A stretch of DNA of 23,223 nucleotides from Desulfobacca acetoxidans. GTDB taxonomy: Bacteria; Desulfobacterota; Desulfobaccia; Desulfobaccales; 0-14-0-80-60-11. Where the stretch lies: NCBI GenBank assembly GCA_022736495.1, contig DZCR01000024.1, positions 5,252-28,474 of the forward strand, given 5' to 3'. Of the stretch, positions 22,160-23,223 are shown one piece after another. Below the pieces are notes generated by a model. The model did not search any database. It worked only from the letters and a program-made list of their open reading frames with translations, and was not told the origin of the DNA. Position 1 is the stretch's first letter; each line of letters begins with the position of its first letter. Made by a program: the position numbers and the translations under genes.

Positions 22160-22591
22160 ATGATTATTCCTTTGCTCAAAGGCTTGGCGACCACTTTACG
22201 GATGGTCTTCACCAAGCCCATTACCCTGCAGTATCCGGAAGAGAAACGACAGGTTTCTCCCCGCTGGCGGGGCCATCCGGAACTCACCATCAACGAGGAC
22301 GGCACCCGGCGGTGCGTGGCCTGCACATTGTGCATGGTGGTCTGCCCCTCTGGCGCCATCAAAGCCATTGTTCCGGACGAAGGCTCGCAGCACGAGAAGT
22401 ACCCCATAGCCTTCACCATCGACCTGCAGCGCTGCATCTTCTGCGGCTTCTGCCAGGAGGCCTGTCCTAAGGGCGCTATCAAGTTGAATAACCTGTACGA
22501 ACTGGCCCAATACGACAAACAGGTGCTCATTCTCGACATCGAGAGGGCAACCCAGAGCAAGCCGCAACTGCGCTTGGGGGATTGGCTATGA
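22160..22591 (+). CDS. nuoI: NADH-quinone oxidoreductase subunit I
   Basis: Peripheral-arm ferredoxin-like subunit carrying the two [4Fe-4S] clusters N6a and N6b between NuoG and NuoB. At 143 residues it is of normal length. The motifs are CVACTLCMVVCP (Cys52, 55, 58, 62) and CIFCGFCQEACP (Cys92, 95, 98, 102). The N-terminal amphipathic stretch through TLQYPEEKR is typical of membrane-surface attachment. A nine-codon frame starting inside its stop codon (ATGA) bridges to the nuoJ ribosome-binding site. Confidence 0.97.
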   Translation: MIIPLLKGLATTLRMVFTKPITLQYPEEKRQVSPRWRGHPELTINEDGTRRCVACTLCMVVCPSGAIKAIVPDEGSQHEKYPIAFTIDLQRCIFCGFCQEACPKGAIKLNNLYELAQYDKQVLILDIERATQSKPQLRLGDWL

Positions 22592-22629
22592 ACCCCCTGG
22601 CGATGTGGCAGGAATAGGAGGCCCGAGGG

Positions 22630-23127
22630 ATGCAGATACTCTTTTTCATCCTGGGCGGCATGGCCCTGGTTTCCGGGGCTCTGGTAGTCTTTCAGAAGCA
22701 CCCCTTACAGAGCGCCCTTTGGCTCATCGTTAATTTCTTTGCGGTGGCAGGCATCTACCTTTTGGCCCACGCCGAGTTCATCGCCGCTATCCAGGTGATC
22801 GTCTACGCCGGGGCTATCATGGTGCTGTTCCTGTTTGTCATCATGCTCCTGAATATCCGGCAGCCGGAAGAGACGCCCAAGATTCCCTTTATCGGGCAGA
22901 AACTGACGGGCGTCATCCTGGCGGGCTTCACCGGGCTGATCCTGATTTACGGCGTGACCCGGTCGCAGCTCGCGGCTGGCAAAGAAATGGCCCCGGGCCT
23001 GGGCAACACCGAATCCATTGCCCGGAGCCTGTTTACCGATTATCTGCTGCCCTTCGAGGTCACCTCCGTCCTGCTCCTGGTGGCCATCGTGGGCGCCGTG
23101 GTCTTGGCTAAGAGCAAGTTAAAGTAA
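22630..23127 (+). CDS. nuoJ: NADH-quinone oxidoreductase subunit J
   Basis: Membrane-arm subunit with five predicted transmembrane helices, 165 residues. HPLQSALWLIVNFFAVAGIYLLAHAEFIAAIQVIVYAGAIMVLFLFVIMLLN is the family core, including the third helix with YAGAIMVLF, which forms a pi-bulge in known structures. AGGAGG (22616-22621) lies 8 bp before ATG 22630. It precedes nuoK by 18 bp. Confidence 0.96.
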   Translation: MQILFFILGGMALVSGALVVFQKHPLQSALWLIVNFFAVAGIYLLAHAEFIAAIQVIVYAGAIMVLFLFVIMLLNIRQPEETPKIPFIGQKLTGVILAGFTGLILIYGVTRSQLAAGKEMAPGLGNTESIARSLFTDYLLPFEVTSVLLLVAIVGAVVLAKSKLK

Positions 23128-23145
23128 AAACCGGAGAGAGCTTTT

Positions 23146-23223
23146 ATGGTAGTCCCTGTCTCCTATTTCCTGGCCTTGAGCGTGGCCTTGTTCGCCCTGG
23201 GGGTGATCGGGGTCCTGATTCGG
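23146..23223 (+). CDS. nuoK: NADH-quinone oxidoreductase subunit K, 5' part
   Basis: Twenty-six codons starting at ATG 23146, cut by the right edge. They read MVVPVSYFLALSVALFALGV then IGVLIR, which matches the NuoK N-terminus and its first transmembrane helix. GGAGAG (23132-23137) is the ribosome-binding site. It follows nuoJ directly, as in other complex I operons; nuoL, M and N are expected beyond the window. Confidence 0.88.
   Translation, partial: MVVPVSYFLALSVALFALGVIGVLIR

Overview
The window is about 23.2 kb of GC-rich bacterial DNA and is densely coding. The gene set fits an anaerobic deltaproteobacterium (Desulfobacterota), perhaps near the Desulfobacca/Syntrophobacter group. It has a complex I operon with unusual redox subunits, a CooT nickel protein, a ferredoxin-thioredoxin-reductase-like catalytic subunit, and a Liv transporter beside a phenylacetate-CoA-ligase-like gene. 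This placement is inferred from gene content; there is no rRNA here to confirm it.

Layout. (1) 1-480: a frameshifted four-helix-bundle (S23/IVP-type) gene between two inverted arrays of a 7-bp repeat. (2) 489-4637, plus strand: livG, livF, a PaaK-like adenylate-forming enzyme and a periplasmic LivJ-type binding protein, closed by an intrinsic terminator. The Liv permeases are not in the window. (3) 4788-9916, minus strand, in transcription order: glutaredoxin-like protein, FTR catalytic subunit, leuD, leuB, asd, rsmD, coaD, DUF3842 and cooT. (4) About 9917-10787: a decayed region with a short remnant resembling a C1-peptidase N-terminus and no convincing intact gene. (5) 10788-13555, plus strand: a KptA-like RNA 2'-phosphotransferase with altered active-site motifs, a DUF218 (YdcF/ElyC-like) protein and an ArsB/NhaD-type ion transporter. 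(6) 13730 to the right edge, plus strand: the start of a complex I operon in the order nuoEF (fused), A, B, C, D, G, H, I, J, K (cut by the window edge).

How the genes work together. The liv block takes up branched-chain or related amino acids, and the ligase next to it suggests activation of an organic or aromatic acid. LeuD, LeuB and Asd belong to leucine and aspartate-family amino-acid synthesis. The Nuo operon encodes the NADH-oxidising, quinone-connecting and proximal membrane parts of complex I. Its NuoEF and NuoG carry features seen in HydB/HndC- and HndD-type soluble NADH enzymes.

The most notable non-gene content is repeats. There are three families: TTAGC heptamer arrays, GTAGGGCGGGC-type palindromes (five copies, three inside the nuo operon and one serving as a terminator), and a 35-bp inverted repeat that encodes the tail of KptA and the head of the DUF218 protein. 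The rsmD Shine-Dalgarno sequence sits inside a perfect 9-bp hairpin. I did not find a convincing new defence or mobile system. The best candidates for something undescribed are the repeat-flanked four-helix-bundle unit, the divergent KptA, and the unusual NADH module of complex I.
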